From the NCBI GenBank assembly GCA_004297765.1, contig SCTZ01000046.1, forward strand, positions 1 through 61,717: a stretch of DNA of 61,717 nucleotides, written 5' to 3'. Position 1 is the stretch's first letter; every line of letters starts with the position of its first letter. The position numbers were made by a program, and so were the translations under genes. Positions 42,914 through 51,263 of the stretch are shown piece after piece. Source of the DNA: Chloroflexota bacterium. GTDB lineage: Bacteria; Chloroflexota; Dehalococcoidia; FW602-bin16. The notes under the pieces are model-generated. The model had not been told where the DNA came from. It ran no database searches and saw only the letters and a program-made list of their open reading frames with translations.

Positions 42914-43600
42914 CTACTCCCGGTCGCGGAGAACGTAGCCGGCTCCACGAACGGTATGGATCAGCCGTTTCTCCCCGCGCTCCTCCAGCTTGTTGCGGAG
43001 GTAGCGCACATATACCTCGAGGATATTGTGGTTGCCCTCGAAGTCATAGCCCCAGACCTTTTCCATGATGAGATCGCGCGTGAGCACCCTCTGGGGATTA
43101 GACATGAAGAGTCGTAGCAATTCGTACTCGGTCGTTGTGAGTTCTATCTCCCTTTCGCCGCGCCGGGCAACGCGCGAGGCAATATCGAGGCCGAGATCCT
43201 GATACGACAGCGCCTCCTCGACATCGGGCTCTGACTGCTGGCGACGGAGCAGGGCGCGCACCCTGGCCAGCAGCACCTCGAAGACGAAGGGTTTGACAAT
43301 GTAGTCATCCGCGCCGGTCTCCAGACCCACTACTTGATCAGATACGGCATCCTTGGCGGTGAGCATCAGAATAGGCAATCTCTGATCCACCGAGCGTAGC
43401 CGGCGGCAAACCTCTAGCCCGTCCATGCCAGGCAACATAACATCCAAAATCACAAGGTGCGGAGGGCGCACACGCGCCGTCTCCAGACCCTCCCGCCCAG
43501 TGCTGGCTACGTCCACGATATAGCCCTCATAGCCAAGACCACGCCTCAGAACGCCGGTGATGCTGCTGTCGTCATCTACTACCAGGATACGCTCTTTCAT
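42914..43600 (-). CDS. PhoB/OmpR-family response regulator
   Basis: A 228-residue regulator with receiver (VVDDDSSITGVL; phospho-Asp in HLVILDVMLPGMDG; Lys in IVKPFVFEVLLARV) and winged-helix domain (LTTTEYELLRLFMSNPQRVL; VRYLRNKLEERGEKRLI). ATG 43600 has GGAG 8 bp upstream. It is divergent from the cupredoxin gene, whose promoter carries four phased CTCAG-type pentamers, so this is the best candidate to recognise that box set, found at six promoters. It has its own promoter at 43699-43727. Confidence 0.92.
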   Translation of the reverse strand: MKERILVVDDDSSITGVLRRGLGYEGYIVDVASTGREGLETARVRPPHLVILDVMLPGMDGLEVCRRLRSVDQRLPILMLTAKDAVSDQVVGLETGADDYIVKPFVFEVLLARVRALLRRQQSEPDVEEALSYQDLGLDIASRVARRGEREIELTTTEYELLRLFMSNPQRVLTRDLIMEKVWGYDFEGNHNILEVYVRYLRNKLEERGEKRLIHTVRGAGYVLRDRE

Positions 43601-43698
43601 CTGCTCGGCTCCCCAATGATAAGACCGCGCGGCCATAGCTCTTGCGCATCAGACCACGCCAGGATAACGCGGTTTCGAAGGCGAGTTCGTTTCGTCAA

Positions 43699-43727
43699 AT
43701 TATGTCATTAGTCAGGGTCCCTCGCAA
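43699..43727 (-). promoter_or_regulatory. promoter of the second two-component operon
   Basis: On the minus strand TTGCGA (43727-43722) and CATAAT (43704-43699) are 17 bp apart, about 100 bp before the response-regulator start. No phased boxes face this way. Confidence 0.6.
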
Positions 43728-43737
43728 GTCATCGATT

Positions 43738-43791
43738 CTCAGTTTCAGGTCAGGACACACTCAGGACTGGTTAAGCTGGGGCAATTACCAT
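43738..43791 (+). promoter_or_regulatory. phased CTCAG-type box promoter for the cupredoxin gene
   Basis: CTCAG (43738), GTCAG (43749), CTCAG (43760) and TTAAG (43771) are exactly 11 bp apart. TACCAT (43786-43791) lies 15 bp after the start of the last. Confidence 0.78.
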
Positions 43792-43843
43792 ATGTAACAA
43801 GGGAAATCAGCCCAACCTTGGCCCGCCAACTGAGGACAGGTCG

Positions 43844-44371
43844 ATGTCAATGCCCGTTGTACTCGCAGCCATTGCCTCGATCGCATTTGGCCTTGCGGCG
43901 CTGATCGTGTTGCTAGCGCTGTGGCAGCCACACGCACACGCACGGCTTAACGCCGACGGGTTTCAGGAATTGGGGATCGTTGTCAAGGGACGCTACCGGC
44001 CGGACGTCATCGAAGTTTGGCGAGACATCCCGGTCCATCTGTACTTCCGCCGCGAAGAAAGCACGCCTTGCTCCGAGCATCTGCTCTTCTCCGACTTCCA
44101 CATGGGAGCACACCTTCCGCCCCACGAGACTACAGAGGTCTGCTTCATCCCGACAAAGTGTGGTGAGTTTCTCTTCACGTGCGCGTACGGCATGTATCAG
44201 GGACGACTCGTCGTTGTGGAGCCCAGCAAACGTGTACTGGCGCAGACGCGGAAATCAGGGATTGCCCGTGCACAGCGACCCTCTAATCCCGCCGCAAGAA
44301 GCACGACTTCGCTTGCCTTCAGCTCAGGGGGACTGAAGAAGGAAGATGAGCAGGAGCTCGATGAAGCATGA
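43844..44371 (+). CDS. membrane-anchored cupredoxin
   Basis: A 175-residue protein with one N-terminal helix (VVLAAIASIAFGLAALIVLL) and a cupredoxin-1 domain (LGIVVKGRYRPDVIEVWRDI). The copper region CSEHLLFSDFHMGAHLPPHE...CGEFLFTCAYGMYQG has the type 1 copper pattern of His, Cys and Met (EH, TC and GM). The C-terminus is Ser/Glu-rich. It would carry electrons or copper in the periplasm. Its promoter has four phased boxes. The gene converges with the Rieske gene, whose promoter has the same boxes. Confidence 0.85.
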   Translation: MSMPVVLAAIASIAFGLAALIVLLALWQPHAHARLNADGFQELGIVVKGRYRPDVIEVWRDIPVHLYFRREESTPCSEHLLFSDFHMGAHLPPHETTEVCFIPTKCGEFLFTCAYGMYQGRLVVVEPSKRVLAQTRKSGIARAQRPSNPAARSTTSLAFSSGGLKKEDEQELDEA

Positions 44372-44390
44372 TGATTTCTCATGCACTTTC

Positions 44391-44915
44391 TCAGACTTCG
44401 ACCTTCTCTGGCACCCCCAGACGGAAGTCCTTGAAGTTGACCACTAGCTTGCCGCCATCGACCTTCCAATCGAGCTTGTCCAGGGACCGAGGCGGAGGAC
44501 CTGCCAGGACTTCTCCTGTCAGAGCGAAAACGCCGCCGTGACAGGGGGAGAAGAAGGCTGTTTCCTCGGGCCGCCACGAGACAATGCAGCCCAGGTGCGT
44601 GCAGCGAGGATTGTAGACTGCGAAATCGGCGTCTCCAGTGCGGACCACCCAGACCGATTTGCTTACCGACTCCTCAAGCCAGCCGTCTTTGCGAAAGATG
44701 GTGAATTCCGCCATTTGGGGCTGGCCGGTCTTGAAGTCCCCTGGCAGACCAACCTGTACCCATGTCTCCTTCTTGGTCTGTTTCAACGCAGGGGACAAAC
44801 CGAAGACGACGGCCGGAACTCCTAGTACGGTAGCCACCAAAGCGGAGAACCCACCCATGACTGCAGCCAAGAAAGATCGCCGTGACATTCTCGGATGGTT
44901 AGCGTAGGGTTCCAT
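44391..44915 (-). CDS. solitary Tat-exported Rieske iron-sulfur protein
   Basis: A 174-residue protein. The N-terminal Tat-like motif SRRSFLAAVMGGF leads into a membrane anchor (ALVATVLGVPAVVFGL). The 2Fe-2S ligands are in CTHLGC and CHGG, with VYNPRCTHLGCIVSW and FFSPCHGGVF giving the canonical Rieske fold of the cytochrome b6f/bc1 or arsenite oxidase small subunit type. No cytochrome b gene is near. It shares the box promoter type with the cupredoxin, TlpA-like and ICMT-like genes. Its partner may be encoded elsewhere or it may act with the cupredoxin. Confidence 0.9.
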   Translation of the reverse strand: MEPYANHPRMSRRSFLAAVMGGFSALVATVLGVPAVVFGLSPALKQTKKETWVQVGLPGDFKTGQPQMAEFTIFRKDGWLEESVSKSVWVVRTGDADFAVYNPRCTHLGCIVSWRPEETAFFSPCHGGVFALTGEVLAGPPPRSLDKLDWKVDGGKLVVNFKDFRLGVPEKVEV

Positions 44916-45043
44916 TCTGAGACCCTCCTTGCCAGTCTATGACTGGGGCGATGAGGCGCTCGATTGAAGAAACCACTAGGGTAAATCAATTACCTCCAGC
45001 GCAGCCTTGATCACACCACGCACAAGGCTTCCCCAGAGGTCTA

Positions 45044-45086
45044 ATTATAGCGGCGTAACTTGAGAGAGAGCTTAAATATATCTGAG
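45044..45086 (-). promoter_or_regulatory. phased CTCAG-type box promoter for the Rieske gene
   Basis: On the minus strand CTCAG (45086), TTAAG (45075) and CTCAA (45064) are exactly 11 bp apart. A perfect TATAAT starts at 45049, 15 bp after the start of the last. This is the best -10 of the six promoters. The rest of 44916-45210 holds no gene. Confidence 0.8.
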
Positions 45087-45210
45087 AAAGTGTGTGAGAT
45101 GGGTTGTTCGGCCCTTGCTGTCAAGCTGCCACGAAGAGAAGAGCGATTGAGGGAAGCTTTCGCCCCCCTCAAGATCCGGTAGGTTGGACTGTCTGCGACA
45201 GTTACCGTCG

Positions 45211-48200
45211 CTACTGTGCCACAAGCGAGAGTTGATCCAGGCGTACGGAGCCCCTCAGGTAGCCAACCGCGATCCGCACCCGAGCCCTGGCAGCATTGGA
45301 AGGAAGGGTCACTGTGCCTTCCAGGGGCACCCAACCAGAGGTGACGCCGGTGGCGGGGCCTGCCACGGTTTGGCTCCCAATGGTTCCGCCCCACATTGTC
45401 AGGGCGACCACCTGAAGGGTCACATTCTGAGGAGCAGAACCGCTCAATACGTTTACCCAGCCAGACACCCGGTAGCTCTTGCCACCCTCGATCGGTACAT
45501 CCTGGTAGACCGAGAAGCTCTGGCCGGTATTGGCAGAAAAGGCCAAAGAGTAGCTGCCGTCGTAAGCATTGGAATCGTCGCGCGCAAAGACGGACCCGAA
45601 GCCTTGCGGATAGGATACCCAACCGTCAGGCATGCCTGAGCTGTCGGAGTCGATCTCGAAACTGCCGTTGCTCAGCAGCTCCACAGACGTTCCCTCAGGG
45701 GTGGCCGTGGGTGTGGGTGTGCTAGTGGACGTCCAGGTTGGCGTCGCGGTCGTTTCCTCAGCCGCGACAGTGCTCGTCGGCGTCGCCGTGTGAGCAGAGG
45801 TCTGCGTCGTTGTGGGCGTGTGGGTAGACGTCGCTGTGCTGGTAGGCGTCGAGGTCCGCGTCGGCGTCGCGGAGGGGGTAGCGGACAGGACAAGAGCGTT
45901 GGCGTCAACTAGGCTGAGCTGATCTACACGCACAGAGCCCTTCAGGTAGCCAACCGCGATCCGCACCCGAGCCTTAGCAGCATTGGAAGGCAGGGTCACT
46001 GTGCCTTCCAGGGGCACCCAACCAGAGGTGACGCCGGTGGCGGGGTCTGCCACGGTCTGGCTCCCAATGGTTCCGCCCCACATAGTCAGGGCGACCACCT
46101 GAAGGGTAACATTCTGGGGACCAGAACCGCTCAAGGTATTCACCCAGCCAGATACCCGATAGCTCTTGCCACCCTCGATCGGTACATCCTGGTAGACCGA
46201 GAAGCTCTGCCCAGTTTCGGCAGAGAAGGCCAACGAGTAGCTGCCGTCGTAGGCATTGGAATCGTCGCGCGCGAAAACGTACCCGAAGCCTTGCGGATAG
46301 GACACCCAACCGTCAGGCATACCTGTACCGTCGGAGTCGATCTCAAAGCTGCCATTGCTGAGCAACTCCACCGGCGCTCCCTCAGGGGTGGCCGTGGATG
46401 TGGGCGTGCTAGTGAACGTCCACGTCGGCGTTGCGGTCGTTTCCTCAGCCGTGATAGTGCTCGTCGGCGTCGCTGTGTGAGCGGAGGTCTGCGTCGGTGT
46501 GGGCGTGTGGGTGGACGTCGCTGTGCTGGTAGGCGTCGAGGTCCGCGTCGGCGTCGCGGAGGGGGTACTGGTTGGGACAGAAGGACTAGTGTCGACCAGA
46601 CTGAGCTGATCCACGCGCACGGAGCCCTTCAGGTAGCTAACCGCGATCCGCACCCGAGCCTTGGCAGCACCAGAAGGTAAGGTCACGGTGCCCTCCAGGG
46701 GGACCCAACCAGAGGTGACGCCAAAAGCGGGACCTGCCACGTTTTGTGTCTCGATGGTGCCGCCCCACATGGTTAAGGCGACCACCTGAAGAGTCACATT
46801 TTGGGGAGCAGAACCGCTCAAGGTATTCACCCAGCCAGACATACGATAGGTCTTGCCGCCCTGGACCGGTACATCCTGGTAGGCCAAGACGTTCAGTCCG
46901 TTGTTGTCGAGGTTGTAAGAGAAGGCCAACGAGTAGCTGCCGTCGTGGGCATTGGAACCGTCACGCGAGAACACGCCCCCGAAGCCTTGCGGATAAACCA
47001 GCCAGCCGTCAGGCATGCCTGTGCCCCCGGAGTCGGTCTCGAAGCTGCCATTGGTCAGCAACTCCACTTGCGCTCCATCAGGGGTGGCCGTGGATGTCGG
47101 CGTGCTGGTAGAGGTCGACGTTGGCGGCGGTGTGCCGTCGACGGTCTGAGTCGGCGTCGGTGTGCGGGTGAAGGTCCGCGTCGGCGTGGGTGTGTGGGTG
47201 GCCGTCGCTGTACTGGTAGACGTCGGGGTCTCAGTCGGCGTCGCGGAGGGGATACTAGTCGGGGTAGGGGCGTCGGCGTCTATCAGACTGAACTGATCCA
47301 TGTAAATGGTGGCCCGTAAGCTCGCGACCTTGAGCGCAACTCGAACAGTTGTCGCGTTGGAAGGCAGGGTTATCCGCCCTTGGACCTGTACCCAGCCGGA
47401 TGTGGTGCTGTTGAAAGGTTGACCGATGTCAACTGTGGATATCACCGCGTTATTGGCGCTGATGGACTGCAACTGGGGGGTGAAGGTGAAGGAGCCGGTC
47501 TGGTAAGGGATGAACACCCAGCCAGAAACGTCATACGTTCTACCGCCTATCGACTTCACGTCCTGGTACGCTGTGAAGGATTGACCGCCAGACGATTGGA
47601 ATGTTAGAGAGTAGGCGCCGTCCCGGGCTGCGCTTGCGCTGCGGAAGGCGCTGGAGGTCAACCAGGATGGGATTACCCAACCGTCAGGTATCTTGTTATT
47701 GTCGGCATCCAGCTCGAAGCTGGGATTGACCAGTTGGTTTCCGTAAACCGGTGGAGCAACCGGGGTGGGGGTGGGATTCCCGTTGGGTTTGTAGTAAACA
47801 AACACGGGCTTCTCCCCAATAGAGGGCAAGCTAACATTGGCACTGCTTGTGCCCGAGGCGGAGATGGAGAGAGCACTGCGCTGCCCCTGGGGGAGACCCT
47901 TGACAGGCTCTATCAGAGTTGCTGTCTGGGCGTTGGGCACGTATAGTCGATAGCTCTTCAGGGTGGTACCGTCGTCACGGTCGGAGAGGGGGTTGCGGGC
48001 CCAGATCATGGCCACCTTCTCGCCCGTCTCGGGTTTGGAGAACAGGTACGAGTAGACCGCCGGACTGCCATCCCCATTACGCTCAGCCCGCTCGAAGACG
48101 TAGTCACCAAGGACGCTCTTGAGGGTCGCCAGATAGTACCAACCCGCCTTCTTCTCGCCATCGCGACCGTTAGCATAGCTAACCAGCCCCATAGACATGT

Positions 48201-49281
48201 ACTGGGTAGGATCGTTGTAGTTCGGATCCTTGTAGATGTAGACGAACATCCTGTCGAGATCGTTTGCCATCCCTAGAGCCGCTGACCGCAGGAGATAGTT
48301 TGCGGCACTCGTCTCGGGCGCCCATATCTTAGAGCGGACTTGGCCGGAGCTGTAGGTGTCCCAGCCGATCTCCGTCACCCACACTTGCTTGCCAGGAGCC
48401 TTGGCGTCCCGCCAGGACTTCATCTGCTGGATAGTGCTGACCAGGCCGCCCGATTCCGGTGATCTTCCGCCGATATTGGGCGCGTTGGCCATCATGGCAT
48501 GGTAGTTTACCGCGTCAAAGGGGATCTTCCCAAAGCCCGGGTCCAGGTTCTTGAGTATGCCATCCAGGTAGGCAGTATCGGTGCCCAGCACGCCTCCATG
48601 GATCAATGTCATGCTGGGATCGACGCTCTTGACTCCGAGAAGGGATAGGCCGGAGACAGGAGTGATACCGTAGCCGTTGTAATCGGCTTCCAGCATCTTA
48701 GCGTACTTGCCTGCTGGAAAGTTGGGTGACCACCACCAGTAGTCCGGCTCGTTGTAGCTCTCCAGGGCGTCCACATAGCCGAGCCCCGTGACCTTGTCGA
48801 CGGTCTCGATTCGACCGTCGCCAGCGGCGTATTTGGTCCGGCCGTAGCGTGCGGTGAACTGGGCCATGAACTCAGAGTGCTCGGCGTAATTGGCCGACTT
48901 GGTGCCATCTCCCGTGCAGTAGGGGTTTCCCATGTAGGTACCGTTGCTCGAGCACCAGTAGGTGGCAAACTCGATTGTCGCCAGCACCTTAACGCCCGCC
49001 CTCTTCAGGCCGCCGTACCAACTGTCCAGGGTGTGGATGCGGTAGTCGTTGTTGTTGGGCTCGAGCCAGTACCATCGCTGGTAGTCCCGCACCCAGCCGA
49101 CCGCCTGGGCGATATCCGCTACCGTGCTGGACCGATCTCCGGTATTGACGCCGAGCAGATCCCGCACTCTGCGGGTGGACGCGCCGGCCGCGGTCTCCGG
49201 TGTCGTGGGCAGCGAGAAGATCAGAGACAGCCCCAGGGCTATCATCACGACGAGCAGGGCAGACAATCTCTTCCGATTCAT
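45211..49281 (-). CDS. secreted modular glycoside hydrolase with four C-terminal CBM-like modules
   Basis: A 1356-residue exported protein. A signal peptide (LLVVMIALGLSLIFSLPTTP) precedes a clan GH-A type catalytic domain (about 40-460) with acid/base Glu in LESYNEPDYWWW (E178) and nucleophile Glu in WVTEIGWDTY (E304). Thr/Pro linkers then separate four beta-sandwich modules (about 509-667, 732-897, 969-1127, 1204-1356) that begin NGSFE or NPSFE and end VDQLSL-type. The last three are near-identical to each other, so recent tandem duplication is likely. A GH5/GH39/GH53-like family is likely but I cannot fix it. The glycan substrate is unknown. Confidence 0.85.
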   Translation of the reverse strand: MNRKRLSALLVVMIALGLSLIFSLPTTPETAAGASTRRVRDLLGVNTGDRSSTVADIAQAVGWVRDYQRWYWLEPNNNDYRIHTLDSWYGGLKRAGVKVLATIEFATYWCSSNGTYMGNPYCTGDGTKSANYAEHSEFMAQFTARYGRTKYAAGDGRIETVDKVTGLGYVDALESYNEPDYWWWSPNFPAGKYAKMLEADYNGYGITPVSGLSLLGVKSVDPSMTLIHGGVLGTDTAYLDGILKNLDPGFGKIPFDAVNYHAMMANAPNIGGRSPESGGLVSTIQQMKSWRDAKAPGKQVWVTEIGWDTYSSGQVRSKIWAPETSAANYLLRSAALGMANDLDRMFVYIYKDPNYNDPTQYMSMGLVSYANGRDGEKKAGWYYLATLKSVLGDYVFERAERNGDGSPAVYSYLFSKPETGEKVAMIWARNPLSDRDDGTTLKSYRLYVPNAQTATLIEPVKGLPQGQRSALSISASGTSSANVSLPSIGEKPVFVYYKPNGNPTPTPVAPPVYGNQLVNPSFELDADNNKIPDGWVIPSWLTSSAFRSASAARDGAYSLTFQSSGGQSFTAYQDVKSIGGRTYDVSGWVFIPYQTGSFTFTPQLQSISANNAVISTVDIGQPFNSTTSGWVQVQGRITLPSNATTVRVALKVASLRATIYMDQFSLIDADAPTPTSIPSATPTETPTSTSTATATHTPTPTRTFTRTPTPTQTVDGTPPPTSTSTSTPTSTATPDGAQVELLTNGSFETDSGGTGMPDGWLVYPQGFGGVFSRDGSNAHDGSYSLAFSYNLDNNGLNVLAYQDVPVQGGKTYRMSGWVNTLSGSAPQNVTLQVVALTMWGGTIETQNVAGPAFGVTSGWVPLEGTVTLPSGAAKARVRIAVSYLKGSVRVDQLSLVDTSPSVPTSTPSATPTRTSTPTSTATSTHTPTPTQTSAHTATPTSTITAEETTATPTWTFTSTPTSTATPEGAPVELLSNGSFEIDSDGTGMPDGWVSYPQGFGYVFARDDSNAYDGSYSLAFSAETGQSFSVYQDVPIEGGKSYRVSGWVNTLSGSGPQNVTLQVVALTMWGGTIGSQTVADPATGVTSGWVPLEGTVTLPSNAAKARVRIAVGYLKGSVRVDQLSLVDANALVLSATPSATPTRTSTPTSTATSTHTPTTTQTSAHTATPTSTVAAEETTATPTWTSTSTPTPTATPEGTSVELLSNGSFEIDSDSSGMPDGWVSYPQGFGSVFARDDSNAYDGSYSLAFSANTGQSFSVYQDVPIEGGKSYRVSGWVNVLSGSAPQNVTLQVVALTMWGGTIGSQTVAGPATGVTSGWVPLEGTVTLPSNAARARVRIAVGYLRGSVRLDQLSLVAQ

Positions 49282-49296
49282 CGATACTGCTCCCTC

Positions 49297-50868
49297 CTAC
49301 GGCATCTGGATGCCGCCACTCCCTGCAAGAGATCGCGACGGTGCATTCCCCGTTTCACTTGACGTATCCACCGACAGTTCGGAAACCCTATTGGGTCGAT
49401 ACAGGTAGAACCGCGGTCCTTGCAGAACGGGGAAGGGTAGAGTTCCCACCAAGCTGTAGTTGTTGCGGACCGCGCTGATCATCTCGTCGGTGAGGCGAGT
49501 GTGATGCACGCCTGCCGGGCGCACGTCGACGAGGAGTGCGATCAGGGCGATCTCGCCGGATTCGAGACGGGACACGAAGGCGTCCTGGCTCCACTTGCCT
49601 GCCTTGTGCAATTCGGCGAACATGAAGGGATCGTCCAATTCCGACCTGCGACCCGCCAAGACAGGAAAGGCGGCTAACTCAGCCAGGACCGGCCCTGGAG
49701 CGGCGGCGAACTCAGCCATGAGGCGATCGCCCGTGGCACGTGCCTCCTGATTCGGCATCCCCGCCCAGAGCGGCGGCTCCGTGATGCCGGCGCCCCGGCC
49801 GTTCGCCTCTGGCACGGTCAGCCATGGAACGGTCAGTCCCGGAACGACACTGGGAATTCGCAGAACCAATTGAAGGACCAGCAGAGTGGCGGCTCCTAGA
49901 GCGAGAAGTCTGACTCTAGCGGATAGGGCACGACCGAGCCCTATCCCTGCTACGAGAGACAGCACCGCGGCGTTTTCCGTGAAGTGATTGAAGTCGGAGC
50001 CCGAGGCCAAAACCGAGGCCGCACCCATGAAAGAGGTAGCTAGATAGAGAGGCAGGAAAAGGGAGCGGGGTTTTCGCAGCAGAGCCATCGCCCCGGCGGC
50101 CGCCAACAGAAAGTAGCCCACGTGTGAGAGCAGGTAGGTCTTGAACAACTGTTTGGCGTGCCAGAGCCAGAGCGGCTGGGCCCGGCCGTATTCGACGACG
50201 TGGCGATAGAGGCCGTGGTTGGTCAGCAAATCCAACAGCAGAAAGGGCCCTCCCACAGCGGACAGGTAGATCGCCCCGAACCCGAAGGCCCGCCGTGGGG
50301 CTACGGTCAAGAGGAAGAGCCCGGCAGCTAGAGGGGCCGCCAACTGGCTCTGCTTGGTGTAGAAGGCGAGTGCCATCAGGAGAGGCGCCAACCAAAGCCG
50401 CCGACCCTGGTGATTCCGGTCTACGAGGTAGGCTCCCAGCATACTCAAGAGCGCGGCCGTGGTATCCGCTTTAGCAGCGGCCGCCCAGTTGGCCACGGGG
50501 AAGAAGGTCAGTAGGATACCCGCACCGAAGAGTCCTGCTCGCCAATCACCTGTCCGCCACTTAACCCAGCGGTAGATCAAGAGGGCCAGCAACAGGGTGC
50601 TAAGAAGCGTGATCGCCCGGGGCACCACCAGACTGGGTCCCAAGAAGGCCAACGGACCGCTGAAGATCAGATAGTGGAGTGGCGTGTAGATAGTGGCGCT
50701 ATAGGGCGGCGCTGCGTTATCCGGATAGAGGTTACCGCCCTTGACCACATTCATCGCCGCGTCCAGTACGACCCCGTCCTCGTAGTGCGTGGAGTAGGGA
50801 TATGAGAGAATGGCATTCAGGTACAGTCCGAAGCCGATCAAGTAGATGACAAGAAGACCGGCCGCCAT
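49297..50868 (-). CDS. GT-C fold membrane glycosyltransferase (ArnT/PMT-like)
   Basis: A 523-residue polytopic protein with about ten hydrophobic helices. The first extracytoplasmic loop has the acidic pair STHYEDGVVLDAAM, like the DE motif of GT-C enzymes that use polyprenyl-phosphate sugars. Later helices include LLVLQLVLRIPSVVPGLT. A C-terminal soluble portion (about 360-523) may face outside. It is 15 bp before the glycosidase start on the same strand, and one operon is likely. Sugar and acceptor are unknown. Confidence 0.8.
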   Translation of the reverse strand: MAAGLLVIYLIGFGLYLNAILSYPYSTHYEDGVVLDAAMNVVKGGNLYPDNAAPPYSATIYTPLHYLIFSGPLAFLGPSLVVPRAITLLSTLLLALLIYRWVKWRTGDWRAGLFGAGILLTFFPVANWAAAAKADTTAALLSMLGAYLVDRNHQGRRLWLAPLLMALAFYTKQSQLAAPLAAGLFLLTVAPRRAFGFGAIYLSAVGGPFLLLDLLTNHGLYRHVVEYGRAQPLWLWHAKQLFKTYLLSHVGYFLLAAAGAMALLRKPRSLFLPLYLATSFMGAASVLASGSDFNHFTENAAVLSLVAGIGLGRALSARVRLLALGAATLLVLQLVLRIPSVVPGLTVPWLTVPEANGRGAGITEPPLWAGMPNQEARATGDRLMAEFAAAPGPVLAELAAFPVLAGRRSELDDPFMFAELHKAGKWSQDAFVSRLESGEIALIALLVDVRPAGVHHTRLTDEMISAVRNNYSLVGTLPFPVLQGPRFYLYRPNRVSELSVDTSSETGNAPSRSLAGSGGIQMP

Positions 50869-51263
50869 CCATATGACCGGCCGGACCGAGCTCCTGGGCC
50901 AAGCTATGGAATAAGCTACGGAAAGTGACCTGCCAGCAGAGACCTTCGTCTAAACCACCCCCACAATGCCGTCTGAGCGGCCGCGATCGTATAAGGAGAA
51001 TACTACCCTCTCGAGATGACAATCGGCTTGCGGCCGTTGCGTTGCCGGTTAGCAATAGTGTCATGGCCCTGCTGAGGGCTTGATGGCTGTGTATGCCTCC
51101 CATCCCAGGTCACCAGATACAATCGCCCATAAAAGAACTGACAGGTCGTTCGCTGGGTCCTTTCACCAGGGGTTCACCCGGGTTTCATAATCTTAGAGTG
51201 TGAGAGTGTGTGAGAACGAGGATCCAATCACCTGCACGACTTTCAGTTCTCATGGAGCGGCGA
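50869..51263. promoter_or_regulatory. gap between divergent glycosyltransferase genes
   Basis: No gene. A weak plus-strand promoter could be TTCACC (51162) and CATAAT (51186-51191) with 18 bp between. The TGTGAGAGTGTGTGAGA stretch that follows is a short purine repeat. The evidence is thin. Confidence 0.35.

Noticed and set aside
45700..47260. CRISPR-like or tandem repeat array
   Set aside because: The repetition is due to three similar protein modules and Thr/Pro linker codons, not short repeats with spacers. No CRISPR array was seen in the window.
51170..51215. Phased boxes before the 51264 glycosyltransferase
   Set aside because: TTCAC and TTCAT are 11 bp apart but the next repeats (GTGAGAG) are not in phase, and no matching -10 is present.
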